DNA of 64,000 bases from Pseudomonas sp. 7SR1 (GCF_900156465.1 NZ_LT707064.1:2202501-2266500), one strand, 5' to 3'. Numbered from the stretch's first letter, positions 46,415 to 55,512 are shown. Translations and numbers: made by a program. The notes: a model not told the origin generated them from the letters alone.

Positions 46415-47251
46415 TCACGCCGCCAGTTTCTCCATAGCTACCGGCGACCGGTAGTCGTTGTAGCTATGGAGCCTGACGTTGTTGTAACGCATCACATAAC
46501 GTTGTATATCCACACGAGCTTCGTGCTCCGAGTTGTAACCATTCTCTGGCACCCACTCCGACTTCAAGCTTCCAAAAAAACGCTCCATTGGGGCGTTGTC
46601 CCAGCATTCACCTTTACGACTCATGCTGTGCACAAGCCCGTGCCTATTTATTTCATTCCTGAATTTATGGCTGGTGTACTGGCAGCCTTGATCAGAATGA
46701 AACAGCACTCCCTTTGGGCGGCCTCGCAACTCGACCGCCATCCGCAGTGCCTCGCAAGTCAGCGCGGCGTCAGAAATCAACGAGAAAGACCAGCCCACGA
46801 TCCGGCGAGCGTACAAATCCAGAACAGCCGCAAAATACAGCCACCGATTGCCGACCTTGATGTACGTCACATCGCCACACCACACCTGGTTGATCGCCGT
46901 GACATCAAACTTGCGTTTGAGCAGGTGCGGCGTCACCAGGGCTTCCACACCGGAAGATTTGTACTTGTGCCGTCGACGCTGCCGACTCGCAACACCGGCT
47001 TCACGCATCAAACTGCGAGCCATATGTCGCCCGACACGATGCCCCTTTGCTTGCAGCTCCTTGGAAAGGGTGCGAGCCCCCGCGGATGCTCTGGATTCCT
47101 TGTGATGCTCGACCAGCACGGCTTTAAGTTTCTCCCGCTCAGGCTTCACCTTGCCTTGGCGCTGCCGCCAAGCGTAAAAGCTGCTGCGGTTGACTCCAAA
47201 CGCCCGACAGCAATTGTTAACGCCGTACTGCTCGTCCAGCTCATCGATCAA
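46415..47251 (-). CDS. IS3-family transposase OrfB (DDE catalytic part)
   Basis: 278 aa. An rve-type integrase core with the three acidic catalytic residues: Asp in WCGDVTYIK, Asp in FHSDQGCQYTS, and Glu in the NAPMERFFGSLKSE region. It starts with an HTH-like segment. It overlaps orfA by 4 nt in another frame; expression as an OrfAB fusion by -1 frameshifting is expected. Confidence 0.95.
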   Translation of the reverse strand: MIDELDEQYGVNNCCRAFGVNRSSFYAWRQRQGKVKPEREKLKAVLVEHHKESRASAGARTLSKELQAKGHRVGRHMARSLMREAGVASRQRRRHKYKSSGVEALVTPHLLKRKFDVTAINQVWCGDVTYIKVGNRWLYFAAVLDLYARRIVGWSFSLISDAALTCEALRMAVELRGRPKGVLFHSDQGCQYTSHKFRNEINRHGLVHSMSRKGECWDNAPMERFFGSLKSEWVPENGYNSEHEARVDIQRYVMRYNNVRLHSYNDYRSPVAMEKLAA

Positions 47252-47556
47252 CGAGAATGATCTTTGGAGTCCAAAAGCAGGAGAGCACTGGCCTTTTTTA
47301 GGATTTCAATGTCCAGGTCTTTTTGCCTGAGCAACGCTTTGAGCTGCTGAATCTCTCGCTGATCGGCGGTAATCGCCTTGGCCCCTTGCGGGGTTGAGCC
47401 CAAGCGTTCTTGACGCACCTGATCGACCCAACGGCGCAAGGCCGTTGGGCCAATATCCAAACTGGCACAGACCTCTGGGACCGACTGGCCCTCGTCCAGC
47501 ACCAAGCTGGCAGCCTTGAGCTTGAATTCCCTGGAATAAGATTTACGCATAGCCAA
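47248..47556 (-). CDS. IS3-family transposase OrfA (HTH)
   Basis: 102 aa. HTH of the transposase_8 type (YSREFKLKAASLVLDEGQSV) and a leucine-zipper-like segment (IQQLKALLRQKDLDIEILKK). A slippery heptamer AAAAAAG is found near its 3' end (complement of 47293-47299), suitable for -1 frameshifting to make the full OrfAB transposase. Confidence 0.93.
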   Translation of the reverse strand: MAMRKSYSREFKLKAASLVLDEGQSVPEVCASLDIGPTALRRWVDQVRQERLGSTPQGAKAITADQREIQQLKALLRQKDLDIEILKKASALLLLDSKDHSR

Positions 47557-47621
47557 ACACCTCAGATTTGAGCGCCATCATAGCGCCCGATTGAAGTGTC
47601 CAAAATCATTAGGCCAGTTCA

Positions 47622-48230
47622 AACACGCGCATTCGAAACGCTCTCCTAGTGCGCTGGTTCTACGAGCTTGGCCTACGGCGTGGCGAAGCTTTGAACGTAA
47701 AGATTCCCGACATTAACTTTCAGTCGGAGGAGCTGACGGTTGTTAGGCGAGCAGACGATCCGCAAGACCCCCGAAAGGATCAGCCACTGGTCAAGACGCG
47801 TGACCGAAAGATTCCATTATCCCCAGGCCTTTGCAAGCTGACTCACGAATACATAACCATCACACGCCGAGCCACTGAAGGTGCAAGGCGGCACCCATAC
47901 CTATTCATAGCCATCGGCACCGGGGCGCCTCTTTCGCTCAGTGCTGTGAATGCTGTTTTCGCCGAGCTTCGGAATGCCTTCAATGGCGAGTTCGATGCTG
48001 TAACTCCGCATGTTTTGCGTCACACGTGGAACGACCGCTTCTCGGACATTATGGACAATGCGCAAGTCTCTGAAGCCGAAGAAGAGCGCATGCGATCTTT
48101 CTTGATGGGGTGGGCACCGACCTCAAAGACTTCTGTCAATTACACCCGGCGGCACATCCGACTGAAAGCTCAGCAAGTGTCTTTGTCGATGCAAGCGAAG
48201 CAAGTAGACGGTGTGTCGAGTGATGACTGA
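47622..48230 (+). pseudogene. Tyrosine recombinase gene 1, 3' part (catalytic domain)
   Basis: It holds the catalytic half. In the reconstituted 428-aa protein: Arg245 (YELGLRRGEAL), the His356-x-x-Arg359 pair (HVLRHTW) and the nucleophile candidate Tyr400 (SVNYTRRH). A GTG at 47649 could start a separate 193-aa product but this would lack the DNA-binding arm. The 3' end overlaps the next gene by 8 nt, which indicates an operon of recombinase genes. Confidence 0.85.
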
Positions 48231-49785
48231 AAAACGAGCAATTACCCATCAGTCGTTGGGCGGTCTGACTCTGCCGCCTACTGTGAGGGCGCTCAGCGGA
48301 GCGGTGTTCGATCCGAGCGCCAAGCGATGGACATTCCATGATGGCCTTCACTCAATCAGTGTGAATTTCGAAAGACTGAGAGGGTGTGCGAGTGATGAGT
48401 TAATCACGGCAGCAAAGTTTCCCTTGCTTTGGTATGCCGAAAACACGGAAGCGACGACTGTCGTCTCATTGTTTGACCATTTGAGGCGATTACTCGAATC
48501 GATTTCGGATGGCCAGGGACAGCCAGTCAGCGTCATTGATGCGCCGCTGCTCGCTAACTTTCGAGCTTCCTTGGTATGTGATACCGAGTGGAAGTTGGGG
48601 GCTTTGAGTGCCTTTCTCAAAAAATGGGAGAGCTTGGGCGTGCCGGGCGTGACGAACGCTGCCGTGCGCTTTCTGAAAAGTATTCGCCTCAAAGGGAACT
48701 GCAAGGGCGCAGCAGTCCTGACTATGGACCCGCTCAAGGGGCCGCTTACGGACATTGAACGCTCGGCCACACAGGCAGCACTGAACGATGCCTTTGCCGC
48801 CAAGAAAATCGCCTTGGATGACTATCTTTTGACTTGGCTTTGCTTGCTGTTGGGGCAGAGGAACATCCAGTTCGCAATGTTGAAGGTCTGCGATGTCAAA
48901 GAGATTGCGAAAGCGGATGGGAGCCACGAGTACGTACTGCGAGTGCCTAGGGTTAAGCAAGTTAGTGCCGAGGCTCGACGGGAGCAATTCAAGGAGCGAT
49001 TGATAACTCCCAGCGTCGGAAAAATGCTTATAGGCTACGCGAGTAGTGTTCGCAAACGATTCGAACTTGACGGCAAATTCTCCGGCGAACTATCGCAAGC
49101 GCCACTGTTTCCTCAAAGGAAGGCGACGAAAAAGGCTCGTCCAGATTTTCACTATCACACGTCACCTGCGCAGATTGGCAATAGAATAAGTTCGGTATTT
49201 GAAGCTTTACAGGTGTATTCGGAGCGAACCGGTGAACCCATTAAGGTTACCTCTAAAAGGCTGCGACATACGATGGCTACGTCCGCGGCAAGAGAGGGAC
49301 ATGGCGAGCTGATCATCGCTGAATTGCTCGATCATAGCGACACTCAAAATGTCGGGATTTATGTGAAGGCCACACCGGAAATCATTGAACGGATCGACCG
49401 TGCAGTGGCGCTTCGAATGGCGCCCCTTGCTCATGCGTTTACCGGTGTCGTCATTAGTGAGGAGTCGGCGGCGATCCGTGGCAGTGACCCAACGAGTCGG
49501 ATTGTCGATCCTCGCTTTGACGAAACGATGAAGCCGATGGGGAACTGTGGCCGCGGCGGACCTTGTGGTTTTATGGCTCCTATCGCGTGCTACACCTGTA
49601 AAAACTTCCAAGCCTGGGTCGATGGTCCTCATGAAGCGGTGCTGGACTACCTCTTGGTCGAGCGTGAACGACTGATCGCAGCGGCAGATGCCCGCATCGC
49701 AGCAGTGAATGACCGAACGATTCTGGCCGTTGCCGAGGTGATTGAGCTCACTCGTGAGAAGCGTGGGGAGACGAAAGATGCCTGA
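48223..49785 (+). CDS. Tyrosine recombinase-like protein 2
   Basis: 520 aa. The C-terminal half has the tyrosine recombinase residues: Arg213 (LGQRNIQFAML), Arg348-His349 (KRLRHTMATSAA), His371 and the candidate nucleophile Tyr380 (LDHSDTQNVGIYVK). After it comes a Cys-rich segment (CGRGGPCGFM..CYTCKNF, about residues 445-465) like a small zinc site. ATG 48223 lies 8 nt inside the end of gene 1. Its own end overlaps the next gene by 8 nt. It may correspond to TnpB of Tn554 or a Gmt integrase; I could not test this. Confidence 0.75.
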   Translation: MTEKRAITHQSLGGLTLPPTVRALSGAVFDPSAKRWTFHDGLHSISVNFERLRGCASDELITAAKFPLLWYAENTEATTVVSLFDHLRRLLESISDGQGQPVSVIDAPLLANFRASLVCDTEWKLGALSAFLKKWESLGVPGVTNAAVRFLKSIRLKGNCKGAAVLTMDPLKGPLTDIERSATQAALNDAFAAKKIALDDYLLTWLCLLLGQRNIQFAMLKVCDVKEIAKADGSHEYVLRVPRVKQVSAEARREQFKERLITPSVGKMLIGYASSVRKRFELDGKFSGELSQAPLFPQRKATKKARPDFHYHTSPAQIGNRISSVFEALQVYSERTGEPIKVTSKRLRHTMATSAAREGHGELIIAELLDHSDTQNVGIYVKATPEIIERIDRAVALRMAPLAHAFTGVVISEESAAIRGSDPTSRIVDPRFDETMKPMGNCGRGGPCGFMAPIACYTCKNFQAWVDGPHEAVLDYLLVERERLIAAADARIAAVNDRTILAVAEVIELTREKRGETKDA

Positions 49786-51817
49786 CAGCCTCGTGGTGTT
49801 CACCCCCAGGGCAGAGCGGGGTGCTGCAGAAAACTTGGGCGAGTTTATCGCGATGAGTCGTTCTCAATTGACCATTTTCGGTGCTGGTCTTCGTTTTAAC
49901 GATATGACATGGGATGTCACCGACACCACGCAGCTGAAGGCGCATGGTAAGAACCGGATCCGCATCTGCTTCTCTACTCAAGAAACAGTAGATGACATAT
50001 TGCCAACTCAGATGGCTGAGCCGTTTGTGTCTTTTGCCAAAGCTTACGTCCGCTACATGCAGGGTATGCGGCCAACGAAGAATCCAGCTTTTCGAGTCAC
50101 TGCGCTGCGCGCCCTTGAGGCCGCTTTTAGGAAGAGCGGTCATTTGATCCCGGTGATGATGGATGGCGACACGTTTAATCGAGCTGCGCGAATTATCGCT
50201 GAGCGCCTCTCAGGATCTACGGCCTATCGAGTAGGCTCTCAGCTCGAGTTGATTGCTAGGTTTATGTCAGAGCACCGTCTCACAGCGATTCCGCTATCGT
50301 GGCGTAGTCCGATCAATCGACCGCTCGATACGGTTCGTGTGGGGCAGGAGTTTGACAAGCGCCGGAACGAAAAGATGCCATCTCAAGCTGCATTGGAAGC
50401 GCTTCCCAAGACGTTCTACATGGCGATCCAACCTAATGACGTTATGTTCTCGTCGATTGCCGCGATTCTCTGCTCTGCGCCTGATCGTATCAATGAGGTG
50501 TTACTGCTTACCGAGAACTGCGAGGTTTATGAAAAAACGTCAGGTGGTAAAGATGCCTACGGCCTGCGATGGCATTCGGCAAAGGGGGCTGATCCAATGG
50601 TTAAATGGATCATTCCCTCAATGGCTCTCGTTGTCGCTGAGGCCGTTGCCAAAATCAGGCATTTGACGGAAGGCGCTCGACGTATTGCTAAATGGTACGA
50701 GTTGAACCCAGAAAAGCTTTATCTACCTCAGCATTTGGAGTACCTGAGAAGCCAAGACTTTTTAACAATGGATGAAGTTCAGCAGGTAATTTTGCTTGAT
50801 GAGGGCGCGGCTTCATTTGCGCGACTTTGGTGCACCGCAAATGATGTGTTGTTAATAAAAGTTGGCCGCAGGGTATGTGCGCGATTTGCTGATGTCGAAA
50901 GAGCCGCAATAGCTCTACTTCCAGCGGGATTCCCGCTGCTAAACGCGGAAATGGACCTTAAGTTTTCAGAAGCGCTCATCGTAGTGCGGCGTAATGAACT
51001 GCATTCCGCCAAAGGTACTTTTGGCTGTGTCATTGAACCGGTCACCATCAATCAGGTGAACACAGCGCTCGGCACCAGAAGTGAATATGGTTTTGAATCG
51101 ATGTTTGGACGTCTTGGTTTCACTGAGCCAGACGGCAGCCATATCCGAGTATCTACCCATCAGTTTCGTCACTATTTAAATACCTTGGCGCAGGCGGGGG
51201 GGATGAGTCAGTTGGATATTGCGAAGTGGTCGGGGCGCTTGGATGTCCGTCAAAACGAGGTTTATGACCATGTGAGCGCAGATCAAATGGTGGCGAAGAT
51301 TCGCGAGTCCATTGGCGACGAATCCCATATGTTCGGCCCGCTGGCAAAGCTGCCGAAGAATATCCCGATTTCACGAGATGAGTTTGCACGGCTTAAGATT
51401 CCGACAGCCCATACGACTGACTTTGGCTTCTGCGTCCATGACTACACGATGATGCCATGCGACCGGCATGCCGACTGCATCAACTGTAACGAGCATGTAT
51501 GCGTGAAGGGTGATGAAGGCAAGGCCATGATGGTGAAACGTCGGCTACAGGATGCGCAGGAATTGCTGGTGCGTGCTGAAGCTGCGACGGTGAAGGGCTA
51601 CTACGGAGCGGATCGCTGGATGGAGCATCACAAGAAAACGGTATTACGTCTAACCCAGCTTACAGAAGTTCTCGATAACCCAGCGGTTCCAACCGGCTCT
51701 GTAATTCAGCTCGCTGATGTTCCCGTTGTTTCATGGGGCATTGAACAGGCGTTAGAGGATCGAATTGCATTAGACGACTATTCGGCGCAGAAGCGGCTCC
51801 TACCGGGGCAGCGGTAA
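49778..51817 (+). CDS. Tyrosine recombinase-like protein 3 (large)
   Basis: 679 aa. Recognisable recombinase residues are Arg237 (APDRINEVLLL), His461-x-x-Arg464-His465 (HQFRHYLNTLA) and Tyr496 (RQNEVYDHV). A Cys/His-rich tail (CVHDYTMMPCDRHADCINC, about residues 548-570) resembles that of protein 2. ATG 49778 follows ggggagacgaaag and overlaps protein 2 by 8 nt; a frame extension to 49742 is unlikely. Probably works together with proteins 1 and 2 on the same att site (inference). Confidence 0.7.
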   Translation: MPDSLVVFTPRAERGAAENLGEFIAMSRSQLTIFGAGLRFNDMTWDVTDTTQLKAHGKNRIRICFSTQETVDDILPTQMAEPFVSFAKAYVRYMQGMRPTKNPAFRVTALRALEAAFRKSGHLIPVMMDGDTFNRAARIIAERLSGSTAYRVGSQLELIARFMSEHRLTAIPLSWRSPINRPLDTVRVGQEFDKRRNEKMPSQAALEALPKTFYMAIQPNDVMFSSIAAILCSAPDRINEVLLLTENCEVYEKTSGGKDAYGLRWHSAKGADPMVKWIIPSMALVVAEAVAKIRHLTEGARRIAKWYELNPEKLYLPQHLEYLRSQDFLTMDEVQQVILLDEGAASFARLWCTANDVLLIKVGRRVCARFADVERAAIALLPAGFPLLNAEMDLKFSEALIVVRRNELHSAKGTFGCVIEPVTINQVNTALGTRSEYGFESMFGRLGFTEPDGSHIRVSTHQFRHYLNTLAQAGGMSQLDIAKWSGRLDVRQNEVYDHVSADQMVAKIRESIGDESHMFGPLAKLPKNIPISRDEFARLKIPTAHTTDFGFCVHDYTMMPCDRHADCINCNEHVCVKGDEGKAMMVKRRLQDAQELLVRAEAATVKGYYGADRWMEHHKKTVLRLTQLTEVLDNPAVPTGSVIQLADVPVVSWGIEQALEDRIALDDYSAQKRLLPGQR

Positions 51818-51837
51818 CCAGAAGAAACGGAGCGAGG

Positions 51838-52272
51838 ATGACTAAACGACGTGCCAGAAACCTCGATGACCAGGCTATCGAACGTATTATTGGTGTATTA
51901 GATGGATGGTCAGGCAAGCTCTCTTGGGATCTACTCGTAGACTCAATTGAGAGGTATTTGGGGGGGCGGTACACGCGTCAGGCACTCGATAAGCATGGGC
52001 GAATCAAATCTGCATACCAGATAGCCAAAGCGCGAATCAGCAATGTATCTAGCTCCGAGCGTCGACAGAAGTTAACTGGTGCGGAAATTGGAGTGCTTAT
52101 ACAGCGCCTTGAGCGTTTGGAAGCAGAGAATGCTCGACTCAAAGTTGAGAATGGAAGCTTGCTCGAGCAATTCATGACGTGGGCCTATAACGCACATCTG
52201 AAAGGGCTTTCAAAAGAATACTTGAATGCGCCGCTTCCGAAGGTCGACAGAGAGCTTACTAAGGCTAAATAA
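51838..52272 (+). CDS. Small coiled-coil partner of the recombinase module
   Basis: 144 aa. A basic N-terminus (TKRRARNLDDQAIERII) is followed by a coiled coil at about residues 81-110 (LIQRLERLEAENARLKVENG). It starts 20 nt after recombinase 3. The position and shape are like TnpC of Tn554 or GmtX of gamma-mobile-trio elements, which assist the recombinases. No enzymatic motif was seen. Confidence 0.65.
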   Translation: MTKRRARNLDDQAIERIIGVLDGWSGKLSWDLLVDSIERYLGGRYTRQALDKHGRIKSAYQIAKARISNVSSSERRQKLTGAEIGVLIQRLERLEAENARLKVENGSLLEQFMTWAYNAHLKGLSKEYLNAPLPKVDRELTKAK

Positions 52273-52293
52273 CGTAAATTAGGACACCTAGTA

Positions 52294-52569
52294 TTATAGT
52301 CCTTCAATTTCTTTTCGGATGCGTTCGAAGATTTGTTCAAGGGTCTGCGAGCTATCGCACTGTAAGTAACAGAGGACGAGAATGGACATGGGATGAACGT
52401 CCATAGCAGATGCAATTTCGTCGAGCTTATCAATCGTCGGGCTCTTCAGGCCTCGCTCAAGCGTGCTGAGATAGGTTCTGCTGCTTACATCGGAAAAGTC
52501 CTCCTGTGTGAGCCCTTTACTCGTCCTTAGCTGCTTCAGCGCCTGCCCGAAGGCTTTTTTCAGTTCCAT
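52294..52569 (-). CDS. XRE-family HTH regulator
   Basis: 91 aa. An HTH_3-type domain occupies about residues 7-62 (QALKQLRTSKGLTQEDFSDV, then RTYLSTLERGLKSPTIDKLD). ATG at 52569 gives the typical MELKKAFGQALK start; the open extension to 52638 would overlap the divergent promoter. It is convergent to the coiled-coil gene and divergent from the gene at 52655. A palindrome lies in the shared intergenic region, so it may control itself and the defence genes. Confidence 0.85.
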   Translation of the reverse strand: MELKKAFGQALKQLRTSKGLTQEDFSDVSSRTYLSTLERGLKSPTIDKLDEIASAMDVHPMSILVLCYLQCDSSQTLEQIFERIRKEIEGL

Positions 52570-52654
52570 TTGCCAATCTCGCAAAAGGAACGATGAGGCC
52601 TGTATGAGCCCTTTAGGGCTACAATCTATAGTGTTCATTGGCCGGAGCTACGGC
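52570..52654. promoter_or_regulatory. Divergent control region with palindrome
   Basis: The inverted repeat AGCCCT-tt-AGGGCT is at 52607-52620. TACAAT at 52620-52625 directly follows and is a good -10 for the rightward genes; no clear -35 is present. The overlap of palindrome and -10 suggests repression by the adjacent XRE protein (inference). Confidence 0.5.
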
Positions 52655-53080
52655 ATGTTCAGAACACATCTGCAGGCAGAGGTGAAAGGAGCCGTTGCGT
52701 TCGGCGGCGGCCTGCGCGTTTGGCGCTATGTAGAGCAAGCCATCCACTGTCCTTGGCTCTATGTCAGCTGTACAGAGACGAATGGAGAGGCAACCCTCAA
52801 TAGCATGCTGATGGTCGCAGATATGTCGTTGTTCGAAGACATGCTGGCCCAGCAGACCGAGACTCAGCGTGTAGAGCGAGTGCTGCTTGTTAGTCCAGGG
52901 CATCTCAATCGAAGCTCTGGCTGGCTGATGGAGGGGCTCGTGGAGTTGTGCGAGGCGATAGGCCCTGCGTGCGAGCACCTGGCCTATGTTTACAGGCTGG
53001 AAGGTGGCAGCACCTACTGGGACGGATATGTTCAGAATCCGCAGCATACTCTGCTTCGAGTGATTTATTCTCGGAGCTGA
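52655..53080 (+). CDS. Hypothetical protein, first gene of the defence operon
   Basis: 141 aa, no recognised family. It contains alternating hydrophobic strands and helices (VERVLLVSPGHLNRSSGWL). No signal peptide or membrane segment. ATG 52655 is preceded by ccggag at a good distance; the longer frame from 52508 would run over the XRE promoter. Sits 16 nt before the next gene, probably in one operon with the Gabija-like pair downstream. Confidence 0.6.
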   Translation: MFRTHLQAEVKGAVAFGGGLRVWRYVEQAIHCPWLYVSCTETNGEATLNSMLMVADMSLFEDMLAQQTETQRVERVLLVSPGHLNRSSGWLMEGLVELCEAIGPACEHLAYVYRLEGGSTYWDGYVQNPQHTLLRVIYSRS

Positions 53081-53096
53081 TTTTGCGGAGGTGGCC

Positions 53097-53567
53097 ATGA
53101 ATCTAGACCAGCAGGATGAAGTGTTCGTCCTTCAGCTAATCAATGCTATCTGTTCGCGGAGCCCACGACAGGTTCCTGAAGATGCCCTAGCCGATTTCGC
53201 AAAGCAGGTTTGGTATGGAGAGCTGAATCTAGTCGTTCTGCTTGGGGAGCACCTGGTGCGATCGGACATGGCCGACGAGCAACGGCGAAGGCTGCTCTAC
53301 GTTATAGATCGGCTGATTTGTTACCCCTGCATACTGCGCTCGAAGGCAACCCAGCTACGGACGATTCTGAAGGAATGGGCTGAGCTGAAGCCCACACAAC
53401 CAACCACCAACGCTATCGAACTCGCTGCCCGGCACATGCTGGATAAGAAGGCCTTCGAGTGGGGGCTAGAGGAGGACATTACACCGCAGATGAAATCTGT
53501 GCTGCAGTACCAGACTCGCCATTACGCAGCATCTCTGGGGAGGGTAACTGGATATTCTGAGCCATAA
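53097..53567 (+). CDS. Hypothetical protein, second gene of the defence operon
   Basis: 156 aa, no recognised family. Mostly helical and acidic (LDQQDEVFVLQLINAICSRS). ATG 53097 sits after gcggaggtggcc; the GTG at 53091 overlaps the Shine-Dalgarno and is less likely. It lies 160 nt ahead of the OLD-type nuclease gene. A role as accessory or control protein is only a guess from position. Confidence 0.6.
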   Translation: MNLDQQDEVFVLQLINAICSRSPRQVPEDALADFAKQVWYGELNLVVLLGEHLVRSDMADEQRRRLLYVIDRLICYPCILRSKATQLRTILKEWAELKPTQPTTNAIELAARHMLDKKAFEWGLEEDITPQMKSVLQYQTRHYAASLGRVTGYSEP

Positions 53568-53727
53568 GCTCCTCACCCAATCTTTTCCTATTGCCTTTTA
53601 TGACGTTCTGATCCTATGTGTGGTCATGGTTCCGGCTATACGGCAGGAGGGGAAGCGCCACAAGCAGCCAGATCCCAGAGTTGACCAGCTACACTCTTTT
53701 TCATGCACGCAGCTATGGACGGGCCCC

Positions 53728-55512
53728 ATGCACCTCAGCAGGATTGTTGTTCAGAATTTCAGATCCCTGAAGTATCTCGATGTCCCAATCGCTCCTGGTT
53801 CATCGGCCATCATCGGAGAAAACAGTGTTGGGAAGACCAATCTGTTTCATGCTCTCCGCATTTGTCTCGATGTACAGCTGTCATCGACGTATCGGTCATT
53901 GCTGAAAGATGACATCCACTCACAGGTGAATCTTGGGGAGCCTTTTCAAGTTCTGATAGGTGTCGAATTTTCCGGTTTTCAGGGTAACGAAAATCAGGAG
54001 GCGCTACTGCACGGCGCTCAGATCGCGCATGATCGGGCACGGTTGTTCTATCGCTTTCGGCCTCGGAAAGCAGTTCGTGAGGAGCTGAGCCGTGGAGAGC
54101 TTCAGCGCCAGTTGACCCTGGAGGACTACTCTTGGGAGTTAGCGGGAGGGGGAAACCCTCAGGTGGATCTGACTGACATAGTATGGTCGGACGAGTTACC
54201 GGCCTTAGGTGCCTCTAGCGTCAACTTCCAATACCTCCAGTCTTATCTTGTCGTTTTTCTGCCGGCGCTGCGCGATGTAGAGGCGGATCTACAGTCTCGG
54301 CGCTCAACTCTCGCCCGTTTGATTGACGCCTTTCAAATCGACGAGCAAGAGCAGAATGCTCTCGTCCAAGCGGTTCACTTAGCGAACCAACAGATTGAAA
54401 GATCGCCCACCATCCAAGGCATTGCTGAATCGATAGATAGTGCGTTCGAGCGCATTAGCGGACCTGCATTCAGGCTGGATGTGGAGCTGGGACTTTCCTC
54501 CGCGACCTTCCAGTCCATCCTTCGAAATCTGATCGTGCTACTGAGCAATGATCTGGTTTCAAAATTTGAGCCCCGCCGCAACGGTCTTGGCCTCAACAAC
54601 ATTCTTTATATTGCGACGCTCGTGGAGTACTTCCGCAAGCGGGCGGAGCTCGGCCGCGCAGCAGGAGAGATTCTGCTAATAGAAGAGCCTGAGGCGCATC
54701 TGCACCCGCAGCTACAAAGCACATTGGTTGAGGCACTTCGATCAATGCCATTTCAGTCTTTGGTCTCAACGCACAGCACTCAGGTTACGGCCAAAGTCCC
54801 GCTGGCCAACTACGTCGTGATGACGGCTCGTGCTGACGGCACACCATTTGCCGCGGCCCCTGCCTATAACCAACGACTGACAGAGTCTGACAGGCAGGAT
54901 CTGGGCCGTTACCTGGACGCTACCAAGTCAAACCTTCTTTTTGCCAAGAAGGTGATTCTGGTTGAGGGCGCAGCCGAGATGCTGCTCATTCCTCCTCTTG
55001 TTAAGCAGGTAATGGGCATCGATCTCGAACGCGAAGGGATTTCGCTCGTTGCAATACATGGTGTCCACTTCGCACCCTTTGCGCGCCTGTTTGGTGAGGA
55101 CTGTTTACCGAAGCGCTGCGCGATTGTGGCGGATGCCGATCAAGATGTCGGTTTCGCAATGCCTGACGATGATGTACCGATGAATGCGCCTCATGCCTTG
55201 CTTCGTGGGCCTTACGTAGAGGTGTTCCTTGGCCTGACGACCTTTGAAAAAGAACTATCTACCGATGGTAATTTGCCAATGCTTCGGGCCGTGGCTGAGC
55301 AGCTCGGAGCTCCTAGGTTGATGCAAGCGCTTGATGCTCATGTATTGCTCGGCCTCGGGCCAATGCCCGATGAATTGAAGAATAAAGTACTTCGTACAGC
55401 TAGGCGGTTTGGCAAGGGCCGTTTCGCTCAAGTTGCCGCAAGAAACGTAGCGTTGGCGCGTGAGGTGCCAGCTTACATTGCAAATGCCATTCATTGGTTG
55501 AGGGCGGAATGA
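53728..55512 (+). CDS. OLD-family ATPase/TOPRIM endonuclease, Gabija GajA-like
   Basis: 594 aa, near GajA of Gabija (about 578). An SMC-like ATPase head with Walker A GENSVGKTN at residues 30-38, Walker B region EILLIEEPEAHLHP at 314-327, and HSTQ after it. A TOPRIM nuclease domain follows, with VILVEGAAE at about 409-417 and DADQD at 469-473. ATG 53728 (MHLSRIVVQNFRSLK) fits the family; frame is open from 53620. The ATGA overlap with the helicase gene marks it as class 2 OLD/Gabija. Known Gabija complexes cut phage DNA when nucleotides are depleted. Confidence 0.85.
   Translation: MHLSRIVVQNFRSLKYLDVPIAPGSSAIIGENSVGKTNLFHALRICLDVQLSSTYRSLLKDDIHSQVNLGEPFQVLIGVEFSGFQGNENQEALLHGAQIAHDRARLFYRFRPRKAVREELSRGELQRQLTLEDYSWELAGGGNPQVDLTDIVWSDELPALGASSVNFQYLQSYLVVFLPALRDVEADLQSRRSTLARLIDAFQIDEQEQNALVQAVHLANQQIERSPTIQGIAESIDSAFERISGPAFRLDVELGLSSATFQSILRNLIVLLSNDLVSKFEPRRNGLGLNNILYIATLVEYFRKRAELGRAAGEILLIEEPEAHLHPQLQSTLVEALRSMPFQSLVSTHSTQVTAKVPLANYVVMTARADGTPFAAAPAYNQRLTESDRQDLGRYLDATKSNLLFAKKVILVEGAAEMLLIPPLVKQVMGIDLEREGISLVAIHGVHFAPFARLFGEDCLPKRCAIVADADQDVGFAMPDDDVPMNAPHALLRGPYVEVFLGLTTFEKELSTDGNLPMLRAVAEQLGAPRLMQALDAHVLLGLGPMPDELKNKVLRTARRFGKGRFAQVAARNVALAREVPAYIANAIHWLRAE

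Larger units (their letters stand above)
46378..47621 (-). mobile_element. IS3-family insertion sequence (1,244 bp)
   Basis: The ends are imperfect inverted repeats: tgaactggtcaagtaattc on the left and, read inward on the other strand, tgaactggcctaatgattt on the right, both continuing to tggacac. A 3-bp direct repeat AAC flanks it (46375-46377 and 47622-47624), the usual duplication length of IS3 elements. It carries orfA and orfB on the minus strand and both look intact. Inserted within recombinase gene 1. Confidence 0.95.

Noticed and set aside
47649..48230. 3' recombinase fragment as an independent 193-aa integrase
   Set aside because: It lacks the DNA-binding arm and is in frame with the 5' part once the IS is removed, so it is a fragment.
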